Shown: piece by piece, positions 18,340-28,532 of the stretch
Layout of the letters: every line of letters begins with the position of its first letter
Numbering within the stretch: position 1 is the first letter of the stretch
DNA from: Psococerastis gibbosa
Lineage: Eukaryota > Arthropoda > Insecta > Psocodea > Psocidae
DNA: 64,000 nucleotides
Reading direction: 5' to 3'
Assembly (NCBI GenBank): GCA_963971405.1
Contig: OZ020484.1
Location: 3,906,001-3,970,000 of the forward strand
Program-made: the position numbers and the translations under genes
Notes under the pieces: generated by a model
Seen by the model: only the letters and a program-made list of their open reading frames with translations
The model's database searches: none
Told to the model about the DNA's origin: nothing

Positions 18340-19358
18340 AACCCAGCCGGGTTGGACCTAAGGAAAAAAATCCCTTTCGGCTCAGGCCGATGAGGTGTAG
18401 GGAGATTCCGCAGACCCTGGTGGAAAAGAACTAAAGTGGTTTGCAGTTTCCAAATTGATATTAACACCCCCCAAAAACGCGGCCGAAAAAATTTTCGATT
18501 AAAATTGTCAAATTTGGGCGCACCTCCTCACGTTTCACACCCCAAAGCCAAACCCCTTTCCCTATCACGACAAGTATATATATTAGCATGGCCTGAAAGA
18601 GGAAGAATAGACGAAGACATGGGTGTAATTTAAATTGAGATAGACCATCTACATCTGCTTTAAACCCGCGTTACAGACCCGCGTTACGGATGAACATCGT
18701 CCACCAACATCACCCACGAACATCACGCATGACGTCACACTTTTCGTACATGCACCTAGTATTCCAGCCAGCGCTCATCGATTTATTAGACGTTGTCACG
18801 TCAGTAAAATATACTTCATTATTTTCCCGACCACAACATCAATACACAAAACACTCTTGTGTTCCAAACAATGACGACTATGAACTTTTACTTTTTAAAT
18901 TATTTTTACATTGACTGGACGCCATCTTGAAATCGTTGATTTGTCGTAAAAAGTGTTGATTACCATTATCATAGATAATAATACGGGCTTTCAGTCAAAT
19001 TTTAATTCATTCCTCTGCGACCAATATTAACTGAGAAATGAATTATATAACGTTTCAATCGGCCGCCATCTTGTAACTAAATCGTGGATCTAGCTGGTTA
19101 ACGAACTCGATCAAGACATTTGTAGGATCAATTTTTGTGCCAAGTTTCATCAAAATCGAATAATATTTACGGAAGTTAGAGTGTTTCCTTAAATCGATAT
19201 ACATACATATTGTACTACATAGGCCTACATACATACATATATATATACAGTATATATAATTTTTAACGGAGGGTGGTTTTAGGCTCAGGGGGTCATGAAA
19301 TGAAAAGTTATGAAGAAATTTTCCGAAAGTCGAACATTGGTCGCCATCTCAATAGGTA
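18340..19358 (+). repeat. Repeat 'R2' copy 1 (with the GCCGCCATCTTG box)
   Basis: Blocks in order: CCCTTTCGGCTCAGG...GGGAGATTCCGCAGACCC (18370-18415), TTCATTATTTTCCCGACCAC, CACTCTTGTGTTCCAAACAATGA, CGCCATCTTGAAATCGTTGA, TTTCAATCGGCCGCCATCTTG, CAAGACATTTGTAGGATCAA, GAAGTTAGAGTGTTTCCT, TTAGGCTCAGGGGGTCATGA and ATCTCAATAGGTA. Its left terminus continues at 20039-20058 after a SINE insertion. The same series reversed is at 28060-29410 and 62615-63320. It is non-coding; the class is unknown. Confidence 0.8.
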
Positions 19359-19461
19359 TATTGTAGTGTTATATGGTATATACAACACTGACATTATATT
19401 AACTTTGGTTGAAGAGGTAACCTCCTCGTTATAACCGAAATTAGAGGATATGGAAAAAACT

Positions 19462-19533
19462 GGGCTTGGCGGAATTCAAACCCACGATCTACGCCTAACC
19501 GGGGCGTCGTCTTAACCGCTGGACCACAAGCCC
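19462..19533 (-). repeat. tRNA-like SINE head
   Basis: The minus strand folds as a tRNA: acceptor GGGCTTG pairs perfectly with CAAGCCC, anticodon stem ACGCC with GGCGT and T stem GTGGG with TCCGC. The anticodon position reads GGT, but base 33 is C instead of the invariant U, so it is tRNA-derived rather than a working gene. It contains A and B box-like sequences. Confidence 0.78.
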
Positions 19534-19548
19534 CGACAATTCCAGTAA

Positions 19549-19702
19549 GGCGCCCATTCCACATACGTCAATCGTCGATGAAAAATGACGTCAAAATGAC
19601 GTAAATTGACGTGGTAGCAGAATTTTTAGTATGTCTTTAATGTCTGCTAAAACGTCATTTTTCAATTTTTCATTGACGATTGACGTATGTGGAATGGGCG
19701 CC
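19549..19702. mobile_element. PIF/Harbinger-type MITE, short class, 154 bp
   Basis: The ends GGCGCCCATTCCAC and GTGGAATGGGCGCC are perfect inverted repeats. A 3 bp TAA target duplication (19546-19548, 19703-19705) fits the TWA preference of PIF/Harbinger. The arms contain ACGTCAATCGTC and TGACGT words. A second copy is at 48950-49111. It sits inside the SINE at 19359-20025. Confidence 0.9.
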
Positions 19703-20059
19703 TAAATGCCAAATTCTCTACTTTATGCTCTAATTGCTGACATGATTCGTGTTGCTAGACAGGTTAGCACAACTACACAACTATCTAACCGAACAGGTCT
19801 GTGAGCTTACTTAATTGCATAAAGGCATTGCTTTATTCATTACATTGTAGTATTATATGGTATATATAACACTGATATGACATGATATGACTGATATGAT
19901 ATGACATTAAATTAACTAGGGTTGAAGAGGTAACCTCCTCGTTATAACCGAAATTAGAGGATATGGAAAAAACTGGGCTTGGCGGGATTCGAACCCAGTT
20001 TGTTCCATATCCTCTAATTTCGGTTATCTCAATAGGTAGATGAATCTCCCTAAAAAGGA

Positions 20060-21575
20060 ATGGCTGCCCTGATTGTGCTCATGGATATTTATTAATTCCA
20101 TCGTTAAATATTTTTAGATCTGAAGGTATTGCACCCGCACTATAATATTACTTGACTTCTGCCACCTTTATTACGTGGCAAGAGAAAGAACCGGTATACC
20201 AGTCAGTCCTATTTATCAATTAGTATAGGTATACTGTAATAGTTTCTTGGTAAATAACGCTCCTAAGGTGAAATTTTGGCTTAGGTATAATTTTCGAGTT
20301 GATCGATGAGACAATTGCATAGTCAAGAATGGGCAGACTAATATTCCACAATACGATATAAAATAATAATGGTGGTATGCTACTAGTCCAGGGTAGATAA
20401 TTTTTGAAACGACATCATATTATAGTAGAATGAAAACCCATTGGAAATGGAAGATAATGCAACAGAAATGAAAGGAAAAATAAATTACGGACGATCTGAG
20501 GTCGGCAAGTAGGTGAGGGTGGGTTTTTAAGGGTTTAATGCGGTATATCTCGATTTCCGGCAAAACTATACGAGTCCTATGGAAAACCGTCAAATAGCAA
20601 ACATGTAGGTACCGTAATAGAAAGATCTACTAATTTTATGTTTACACATTTTTCCCATAACCTCAAAATGTATGTGAAAAACGAAATTGAAAATCCTTAA
20701 TATTCAGAATACGATACTTATAGTCTTGGCAATTTAGACATCCGATAGCGAGATTACAATAATTCGCACCTATAGCTAAAAATTGGAAGGATTGTCCAAA
20801 ACGCCATTGTAAATTAAATCTGAATTATGATTCAGATGGATTCAAAATGTATATTAAATTAAATTACATTAAATTATTGAATAATAAAAGATATTGGCAT
20901 GGGTTGAAAATGATTAAATGTATTTTTAAAAAATAAGGAAATTTATCCATCTGATACATGATTAAGACCAGCTTTCCCAATTACGTATTAATAGGTAAGC
21001 AATATTACAAAAAAAAATAGACTTAGCCTAGGCTACTTAATTTTCTTTTCCAACTTAATAAAATTAGATTTCATAATGAACGTCGAACATCAAACGATAC
21101 CACAGTATCTTTAACCAGTAATGAGGTTCTGTAGGGACAGTTTCGGTCACTAGGTTCGCTGACGACAAACCGATATCCATATTATTCAAAATGGCCGCCG
21201 TTTGCATGTGAAAACTAAGCTCTTGGCATCTAATTAATTATTTTAATATTTTTTATAACATTTTTACTACGCCTGGACCTTATTTCACTGCATATAATTT
21301 AATATATATATTCTCAATGATTTATAGAAAAATATCACTTTAAAATAATGCATAAATAAAATAATTTTAAAGTATTATTGAGGCTTATGGAAAAATCAAC
21401 GCTTTGATATCATTGCAACTGGTGCTGCCATCTACAAAATGATGTCACAAATGAACCTCATACCAGGTAACGCAAAGATAACAATAAATTAACAAGGCAT
21501 GCGTCACATACAACCCCATGAGTGCAGCCAAATAGGGGTAAATGCGTAATCACCCTTGTCAATGACCTGTACCTT
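20060..21575. other. Intergenic, no gene seen
   Basis: AT-rich sequence without a supported frame, RNA or repeat shared with the rest of the window. Confidence 0.4.
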
Positions 21576-21579
21576 GTCA

Positions 21580-21662
21580 ACCGCACCGGTGTCGGACCTA
21601 TGTCCGATGTGAAGAAGGATCGGGAGTGGCTAGTACTTCAATGGGTGACCAGTAGGGAAAAT
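21580..21662 (+). repeat. 5S rRNA-like segment (SINE3-type or pseudogene)
   Basis: CACCGGT (21584), TGTCCGATGTGAAGAAGGAT, then GGCTAGTACTTCAATGGGTG and ACCAGTAGGGAA follow the order of the second half of eukaryotic 5S rRNA (CACCGG, GTCCGATCA, GTTAGTACTTGGATGGGTGACC). The first ~35 bases of 5S are not recognisable and there are many substitutions. It is a 5S-derived SINE or a single pseudogene. Confidence 0.68.
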
Positions 21663-21854
21663 CACTCCATGCAAACACACCGGGCATCGTTCGATACCAA
21701 CATGCGGTGGGGCTAGTAGTACTCGGGTGGAATTGACATATTCAAATAATTTTTTGAATTTACATTTTGCTTGTTGCCGGTAACTGATTTTTTTCTTTTA
21801 TCTCTAAACAGAATGTGCAACATAGTATTTTTGACGAAATAAACTAAGGCCTCG

Positions 21855-21990
21855 TACACAACCGTAACTACATGCAAAATTCCATCAAAATCCACTGAGT
21901 AGTTTGCATACAAATCGACGGACATTTCGTAAAAAACACTTTTTTGGTTCCTGGGACCTCAGACATCCACTGTAATCCCAAAAAATATTT
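21855..21990 (-). repeat. R1 repeat fragment
   Basis: It matches the 5' third of R1 in reverse: CATGCAAAATTCCATCAAAA, CCACTGAGTAGTTTGC, CGACGGACATTTCGTAAAAA, TTGGTTCCTGGGACCTC. The GTCT microsatellite has shrunk to almost nothing. Confidence 0.75.
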
Positions 21991-22239
21991 TTTTGAATCC
22001 TGATGCGATTTTAGAAATGGCTGGTCATAGAAGGCGTGGCGAGTGACCCCAAAAATGGAAATATATATTTTCGGCTGGAAGTAAATGTCACATCTCTCCT
22101 ATTTAGAACTCTTGGACCAATATTTGAAGGTTTTATCAGGGGGAGTGGCCAATGTAAATCAAAATTAGGTTTATTAATATTTTATTGTTTTTTGCGTAAA
22201 ATATTGCGTTTTGTATTGTGTTATGTGTAGCCTATGTCA

Positions 22240-22348
22240 CTGTTTTATTGTGTAAAAATTGTTTTTTGGACGAGGGTTAGACAGAAAAAGACTTTCTAGT
22301 CTTAAGTCTCGCCCCGTAAACATAAGAAATTTATTGCTATTATTATTA
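22240..22348 (+). mobile_element. LINE family B 3' end
   Basis: GACGAGGGTTAGACAGAAAA, then AGACTTTCTAGTCTTAAGTC and TCGCCCCGTAAACAT, followed by a TTATTATTATTA tail. The AAGACTTTCTAGTCTT hairpin and tail recur at 60925-61035 and, reversed, at 34085-34210, where codons of the LINE C-terminus are still readable. Confidence 0.72.
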
Positions 22349-22349
22349 T

Positions 22350-22965
22350 GCCTTAATGAATCAGTTTTGCCAGAGAAATTTAACAAATTGCCATTTAATC
22401 TAAAATAACAGAATAAAATGGGGAAAATAAAATAGAAATTAAAAAAAGACTTAATTTCATATACAGACTAACTATTAGCCATTTTAGACCTAATTATCCT
22501 ATCTTTCATAGGGATCTCATTAATTTGCCTGGAGGCTAGAATGGGTACTCTACAATGGTTTATTATTATTAATTATTAATTGAAATTAGATATTGTAATG
22601 CCACTGCTCTATAAAATCGCTCGATAAGCTGAAGATTAAGCTTGATAGTATTCTATTCTATTCTATCTCTAATATATTGCACCTTGTCCGCGCAATGCCG
22701 GATTACCCCTGTGGGGGCCGTGGGTGCAAACGTTTAATTTCCCGCCAATTTCAAAACTTTGTTTGGATGTTGTTTTCAACTTTTAATTTTTTTTATTTAA
22801 AAAAAAATCTCTTTTGTGGGAGCCGGAATTTTTGGCATTTTTGCGGGGGCCTTGGGCTTGTGCCCCAAGTACCCATGGGTAAATCCGGCACTGTCCGAGG
22901 TTACTGGAAAAGGAAGAAAGTGATAAAAAAAATAAATCTAAAGTCTAAATTACTAAATCTTACCT
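22350..22965 (+). mobile_element. LINE family A 3' end, split by a hAT MITE
   Basis: TTGCCATTTAATCTAAAATA, ACAGACTAACTATTAGCCAT, CTACAATGGTTTATTATTAT, GCCACTGC, TCGCTCGATAAGC and CACCTTGTCCG follow the same order as the minus-strand copy at 33835-33165, which still carries LINE codons. After the MITE the hairpin resumes (GGTTACTGGAAAAGGAAGAA). Confidence 0.75.
22693..22893. mobile_element. hAT-type MITE in LINE A tail, 201 bp
   Basis: The left end is CAATGCCGGATTACCC and the right end GGGTAAATCCGGCACTG, the CAGTGCCGG family. The uninterrupted site in other LINE A copies reads CACCTTGTCCGGGGTTACC. Here TCCG(N)G appears on both sides (TCCGCG left, TCCGAGGT right), a worn target duplication. 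Confidence 0.8.
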
Positions 22966-22969
22966 AATA

Positions 22970-24660
22970 ACTCTTCTCTTCTCGTCTTTGTTTACAATCT
23001 TAACATATTTTGTCTAAAGACCCGACATCGTTACCTATACGACATTTTGTTGGTAATTCCAATTACAATAATTATTTTTCAATATTACCAAACCGCTAAA
23101 TACACACAATAACCTCACAATGTTAAACAAATAATTGTTAAAACAATGATCTAGGCTATCTTGCTCTCTCGGGTACACTCGGCGGTCCCGAGTTCACCCG
23201 ATCGACCGTGACGCGTGACGGATCAGCCCAACTTACTACCCACGAAAAAAATCTGTGTGTGTGGTTTCGCCTAAAGAAGTTTTCCTTCAAAAATTTATTG
23301 TACAAAAGTTTTTACTGTAAGTAAATTACATGTAATCAGCACCCGGTCCATTTTATAATTCGTATCTATATAGTGAAAACCCACGCCTAAACCCGGCACC
23401 CGCACATTTCCCACACACTATTAAGATCTAACTACTTCATCTTTAACCATGCAATATCTCCACACAGAATCAATGCCCCGTCACTCGAAAATGGCCATTG
23501 TTGACACCCCTGTATATACGTACGACGACAGTTCATACGTGTCCTAACAAAGAAAAAATTCGAAGTAAATTGAGCAGCAGTAGCGAGAGATGGCAGATTA
23601 TCGAGGCTGGGAACCGTCGGGATAACATTGGGATTGAACCGAAGTGAGAAAAGCTATGGACTATTCTGAGGACGGCCATCATTATTATCATTATATACAA
23701 CTGGAGCTAGAACTCAATCCTTTCTGATGGTGCCCACTGATAAGCGCGCTCCTATATAATGTAACTCCTGTGCATCTGCTCAGTTGGAATGGCTGTCACA
23801 ACATGGTATTACACTGTCATGATCTCCAGTGACTTGGCAGTCTGCACAACTAAACTAAATCATACCATTTTTTGTGCATTGTATTTTAGGTTAAGAGTTA
23901 TAATTATGGGAACAACTTGTGTTTATTTGGTTTTCAATTGAAGATGCAATTCATTGTCGATAATAGTAAAAGAGCTGCTGTGTTGTGTGTTGTGTGTATA
24001 TACCTGACAGGTCTAACAGTATTATTAGCTACATGAGTGACGCTCTCATATATATATGTATAGATGAGGGCTCCTTAACTATGGTCCAATTTGTTCATGG
24101 TATCCTACGTTTTAAACGCGGTAGATTTCATGTAGGACCCACTTTTAATTGAGTGGTATAAAACCGGGTAAAGTCAATTGAAGCGCGCCTAGAGGCAAGG
24201 CAATGATGTCAGTATCTTTCTGCTCCTCCTAACTACAAAAATAAGTGTAATTTTGAAAAAAATATTGTGAAAAATTATTTTATGAAACAAAACACTCCCA
24301 AAGCAGGCTCTAGGCGAGGGGGGAGGGGGGCACTGCCCGGCGTCGCCCTTGCCTAGAGGCCAAGGGGTGCAAGTGACAAAAATAAACACTCGACTGCTCG
24401 AGGTAATTGAGGCTAAAGTTTGTTAGTCAATTGAAAATGTACAGGTATCTTTTCCATAATTCTATATTGTCAAATTGTTCCCATTGGTTTCTAGGATAAA
24501 GAGCAGCTGGCATAACAATATGGGGTACGGGTACCTAACTCAAAAAGGTCACTCAAAATGGTCACTTGCACCCCTTGGCTACTGGCACTGAAAATCGCAG
24601 ATAATTTTTCAAGAGTGCCAAAAAAACTGTTGCTAATTGCACTGTGATTGCTTCTAAACA
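22970..24660. other. Intergenic, no gene seen
   Basis: Mostly AT-rich and apparently single copy in this window. CCTAGAGGCAAGG (24188) and CTTGCCTAGAGG (24350) border a possible small element. No frame or RNA is supported. Confidence 0.4.
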
Positions 24661-24668
24661 CAGTCTTT

Positions 24669-25035
24669 GAACTAACCAAAATTAGAGCTTATAGAAAAAA
24701 TCGGACTTGGTGGGATTCGAACCAAAGATCTACGTCAGGACGTCGTCTTAACCGTCGGACCACAAGACTCGGGAAGTGCAGTTCCTTCTACATCCTCTAC
24801 TTATATGCTCTTATTCCTCGAAAACCCTGGAAGAATGAGTTGAAAACTGACCTAGACTGTCCGTAGATGTTGGAGCGTTGTACAAAACCGAGATGACTGG
24901 AGGAGTGTTGTCGAGCCGGCCAAAGTTCATCATGGGCTGTATGCCTGTATAGCCAGAAGAAGAAGAGGAAGATATGCTCTTATTGACAAGATTCATATTG
25001 CTAGTCAGGTTAGCCCAGCTACACAACTATCTTAT
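24669..25035 (-). mobile_element. tRNA-headed SINE interrupted by a LINE fragment
   Basis: It is the same family as 19359-20025. The tRNA-like head lies at 24700-24771 (minus; CCGAGTCTTGTGGTCCGACG at its 5' end and B box TTGGTTCGAATCCC). The 5' flanking module (TATATGCTCTTATT, ...GCTAGTCAGGTTAGC..., CTACACAACTATC) follows to the right, but it is split by a LINE insertion at 24816-24971. Confidence 0.75.
24816..24971 (+). mobile_element. RTE-like LINE 3' fragment with 13 bp target duplication
   Basis: Codons read PRKPWKNELKTDLDC, then after a one-base shift RRCWSVVQNRDDWRSVVEPAKVHHG, the C-terminus of an RTE-like LINE ORF2. The 3' end is a GAAGAAGAAGAGGAA tail. ATATGCTCTTATT flanks it at 24803-24815 and 24972-24984. 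A related fragment is at 42790-42990. Confidence 0.85.
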
Positions 25036-25124
25036 TTCTCCCATGTGGAACTCTAGGCAGGAGCTTAGATGCTTTTTAGTATAGCTTGACCTCATCCAAA
25101 ATTCTAGTGCTGTATGTATGGACT

Positions 25125-25370
25125 ATGGACGTAGCTAAGATTGGCTCCAGGGGGGAGGGAGAGGAAAGCTCGATTAAAACGAGTGGTTTTCGCGGGTTTA
25201 TTTCAATTGTTTTAATATAACCATTAAAATCTGATTTATATGTATATCTTATTTAAATTCCCGCACTTTTCTACAATATTGTAAATTCATCAAAGAAAAC
25301 CCAATTATATCTAGTATTAACTCGTCAAATCTTTAGGAGGGCACCTCTCTGGTTGCGCCCATGACTGTTT
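25125..25370. mobile_element. CATGGGCG-ended MITE, reverse relative of 14055 and 50870
   Basis: The left end is ATGGACGTAGCTAAGATTGG and the right end GGTTGCGCCCATG. The interior has TAAAACGAGTGGTTTTCGCG (reverse of CGCGAAAACC at 50950) and CCCGCACTTTT. It is probably a hAT-type MITE; the target duplication is unclear. Confidence 0.6.
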
Positions 25371-25379
25371 GATGAATGC

Positions 25380-26000
25380 CTGGATCCGCTCTTGTATTTG
25401 CTTGCAGGACATAACCATTTTCTCTGAATGTTCCGGCGCCAGCGCTGTCATAGACTCGCCTTATCAGTAGATCTGGACATTGCTTGGAAACAAATCAATA
25501 CACCATCATACGTCCAGTAGAGCATGATTAAATTCTGGATCTGTCAGTTCTTCTATACATTCTCCACCATTCCTTATTTAATTGAGAGGATCTTTAATTG
25601 AGGATTTAATCAAATCCAACCAGAATATGTGTCGTACGGTAATAGAAAGAAGAATCAGGACTAATGGACTGCTGCGCAAAAGTCTACTTCCACATACATT
25701 ATAACTATTTTGAAAAATTTAACATTTTAATATTTATTTGTATTTCCTTCAATTATAAAATAATGGAAACGTATTCTTGTATTCTAATTATTTATTTATT
25801 TTAATTTCCCGCGCATATTGCACTCTTTTCTTTAAAACAATTGAATCAATGTATTCGTATACCTCCCCATTTCACAAACGAATATTGCATTCGCGTAATT
25901 AGGGGTTCTGGGGGGGGGGGCTATCTTTTCTACTGCTGGTTATCGTGCCAGCATGACATTCAGATTGTAATTTCGGTTGCTTCATTGTTTACTATAAGAC
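25380..26000. other. Intergenic, no gene seen
   Basis: No supported frame. A short G tract at about 25911-25920 stands in otherwise AT-rich sequence. Confidence 0.4.
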
Positions 26001-26007
26001 GACATAA

Positions 26008-26389
26008 GGCGGAGTTTCCACCGACCGGCTAGGGCTAAATACAAATACGGTGACGTGGTAACATACATTCAAGACTTAGGCAGGGTTTCCACCTCGCATT
26101 GCAGAATGCAAGTGGCATTGACGGAAATGTTTGTTTTACTCTATGCCATAGTTAAAATTGATCAATGATCATAGAGTAAAATCACAAACAAACGAACTAA
26201 AATTAAAAAATGGCGTCATGGGATTTGTTAATTACAAACATTTTAATAGATTTCTATAAAAAGAAAAACAAACATTGCCGTCAATGTCATTTGGATTCTG
26301 CAATGCGTGGTCGATGGAAACACCTTGAATGTCTGTTACCACGTCACCGTATTTGTATTTAGCCCTAGCCGGTGGGTGGAAACCGCGCC
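26008..26389. mobile_element. PIF/Harbinger-type MITE, long class, 382 bp
   Basis: Long imperfect inverted arms start GGCGGAGTTTCCACCGACCG and end at GGTGGGTGGAAACCGCGCC. A TAA target duplication flanks it (26005-26007, 26390-26392). Arms share CCGGCTAGGGCTA, ACGGTGACGTGGTAAC and GACATTCAAG with copies at 38817-39201 and 53422-53810. It is non-coding. Confidence 0.92.
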
Positions 26390-26919
26390 TAACTCACAAG
26401 CATACCGCGCAAGCTCAATTTGTGGTGAAAATCGTTCTGCAAACGTTGGCGGCAGGGACGCCGAGTTTTAAAAATTCTGCGGGCGCAAGAATTCGGTACT
26501 CTGGAAAGTGTTAAGAAAATAACTATAATGCAGAAAACGTTGACCGACGTACACTCGCTCTTTCTATAAAATTATTGACTAAAGCCTTTTTATCAAGGTT
26601 TTGTACCTCTTCATTGTGAATGCTCATGATTGCCATGGCATTAAGTCTCTCTGCGTCTATATACGTGTGATCGCATGAAACTATGTAAATAAATAAACTG
26701 CACAAAGGGCTCTTTGCTTCTGGGGGGAGGGGGGGGGGCAGCGCAAGATGAACCCCCCCCCCCCCCCCCAAGTCGGTGTCCCTGGTTGGCGCTTTTGGAA
26801 AGGTCTCAGCTTCAGAAAACTCAGAATTTGGCTGACTTGCGCATAAAGTTTGCCGAACACCGACTGATATAGCCCATAATCCATATCCCTTGCAGTATGC
26901 AGTTTAACACCTCTCATTA

Positions 26920-27590
26920 AAAATTGGGCATTCTAGTCATCCCTGAAATAAATGCTGGATACGTGTCTGGTTACCATCCTTGCCAGTTGCCACTGATTAT
27001 TATTGGTTATTCGCTTTTTGGTTAATTTGGGTATTCTAGTCCTCTCTGAAATAAATGCTGGATACCTGCCTGGCTACCATCCTTGCCACTGATTGGTTAT
27101 TTGATATTATTGTTGCTATTGTTTGTAATTTATTTTATTATAGTCGTTATTCATTCATTCATTATTGGTTATTCGCTTTTTGGTAAATTTGGGTATTGTA
27201 GTCATCCCTGAAATAAATGCTGGATACCTGCCTGGCTACCATCCTTGCAACTGATTGGTTATTTGATATTATTGTTGCTATTGTTTGTAATTTATTTTAT
27301 TATAGTCGTTATTCATTCATTCATTATTGGTTATTCGCTTTTTGGTAAATTTGGGTATTGTAGTCATCCCTGAAATAAATGCTGGATACCTGCCTGGCTA
27401 CCATCCTTGCAACTGATTGGTTATTTGATATTATTGTTGCTATTGTTTGTTATTTATTTTATTATAGTCGTTATTCATTCATTCATTATTGGTTATTCGC
27501 TTTTTGGTAAATTTGGGTATTGTAGTCATCCCTGAAATAAATGCTGGATACCTGCCTGGCTACTATCCTTGCCACTGATTGGTTATCGCA
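26920..27590 (+). repeat. Tandem array, 162 bp unit, about four copies
   Basis: The landmark GGGTATT recurs at 27029, 27191, 27353 and 27515, exactly 162 bases apart. Each unit contains CATCCCTGAAATAAATGCTG, CTGGCTACCATCCTTGC, ATTTGATATTATTGTTGCTA and an ATTCATTCATTCATT stretch. The first unit is shorter and diverged. Confidence 0.93.
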
Positions 27591-27599
27591 GTTTGGTAC

Positions 27600-28055
27600 T
27601 GACAAGACCGGCTTTACAATTTATCTTATTTACTTCGAACTCGCCCTAATAGTCCAATTCGCTTTATTTTATTCGTTTGAAATACACATACGTATAGGCT
27701 ATCATCAAATGCAAATCCGATGCTTATTCAGCTATTCCATGTCAGCTGTGCCGGCTATGATTTTCCAAAGTGGCCAATTTCATTACATGTAATATCGTTA
27801 GCTTTCACGAATGTGAAATCATCACCAAATTGAGAATTGGCAGTGCCGTAAGCAGGTCCAATAAAGTTTTTATTTTAGCCTATCTATCTACAAGTTTAAC
27901 ATTAAACGTTTTTAAGAGTGAGGTCGGAGAATTCATGATGGAAACATGGTTGCCTTGTTTATACATTGATAGTCAGCCAGCCCAGTCAAGAGCGTAGCCA
28001 GGGGAATGGCTCCCACTGCTGTTATACCATAATATGCTGTTTTCAACCTCCTACC
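27600..28055. other. Intergenic, no gene seen
   Basis: Short open frames only; AT-rich and apparently single copy in this window. Confidence 0.4.
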
Positions 28056-28199
28056 TGAATTTTAGGGAGATTCATCTACCTATTGAGATGTTCGACTTTC
28101 GATAAATTTCTTCACAACTTTTCATTTCATGACCCCCTGAGCCTGAAACTACCCTCCGTTCAAAATGTTATATATATAATATATATATACATATATTCG

Positions 28200-28353
28200 A
28201 CTTCGATGGCCAGGTGGTAACGTACTTGCACTTGTGCGAGTCTTTACACGCCATGCAATCGGAGTCGTGTCGTACTCATCACAGGTAATAACCTACAGAG
28301 GCGACTGAAAAGGTCAATCGGATACATTCATTAAATTGTTTGTATGCGATTAA

Positions 28354-28389
<36 letters not shown>
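28200..28389 (+). mobile_element. SINE-like repeat with long A tail
   Basis: TGGCCAGGTGGTAACGTACT, TGTGCGAGTC, CCATGCAATCGGAG, CCTACAGAGGCGACTGAA, GTCAATCGGATACATTC, then about 34 A residues (28356-28389). The A tail marks it as retroposed, and it interrupts R2. It is the best-preserved 3' end of this family in the window. Confidence 0.82.
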
Positions 28390-28391
<2 letters not shown>

Positions 28392-28532
28392 GTGTTTGTA
28401 TATATATATATATGATTTTAGGAAACACTCTAACTTCCGTGAATATTATCTGATTTTGATGAAACTTGGCACAAAAATTGATCATACAAATGTCTTGATC
28501 GAGTTTGTTAACCAGCTACAGATCCACTATTT

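Larger units (their letters stand above)
19359..20025 (-). mobile_element. tRNA-headed SINE, dimeric, inserted in R2 with a 13 bp duplication
   Basis: The insertion is flanked by ATCTCAATAGGTA at 19346-19358 and 20026-20038. It has two units in minus orientation, each with GTTATAACGAGGAGGTTACC-type sequence, TTCCATATCCTCTAATTTCG and a B box. The first unit holds a tRNA-like head (19462-19533) and is split by a Harbinger-type MITE. The second ends in a short fold-back (19945-20025) in which the TTCCATATCCTCTAATTTCG block is repeated inverted. Confidence 0.82.

Noticed and set aside
28356-28389. Long A tract as evidence of a processed pseudogene
   Set aside because: The sequence before it is a repeated SINE-like family in this window, not a gene copy.
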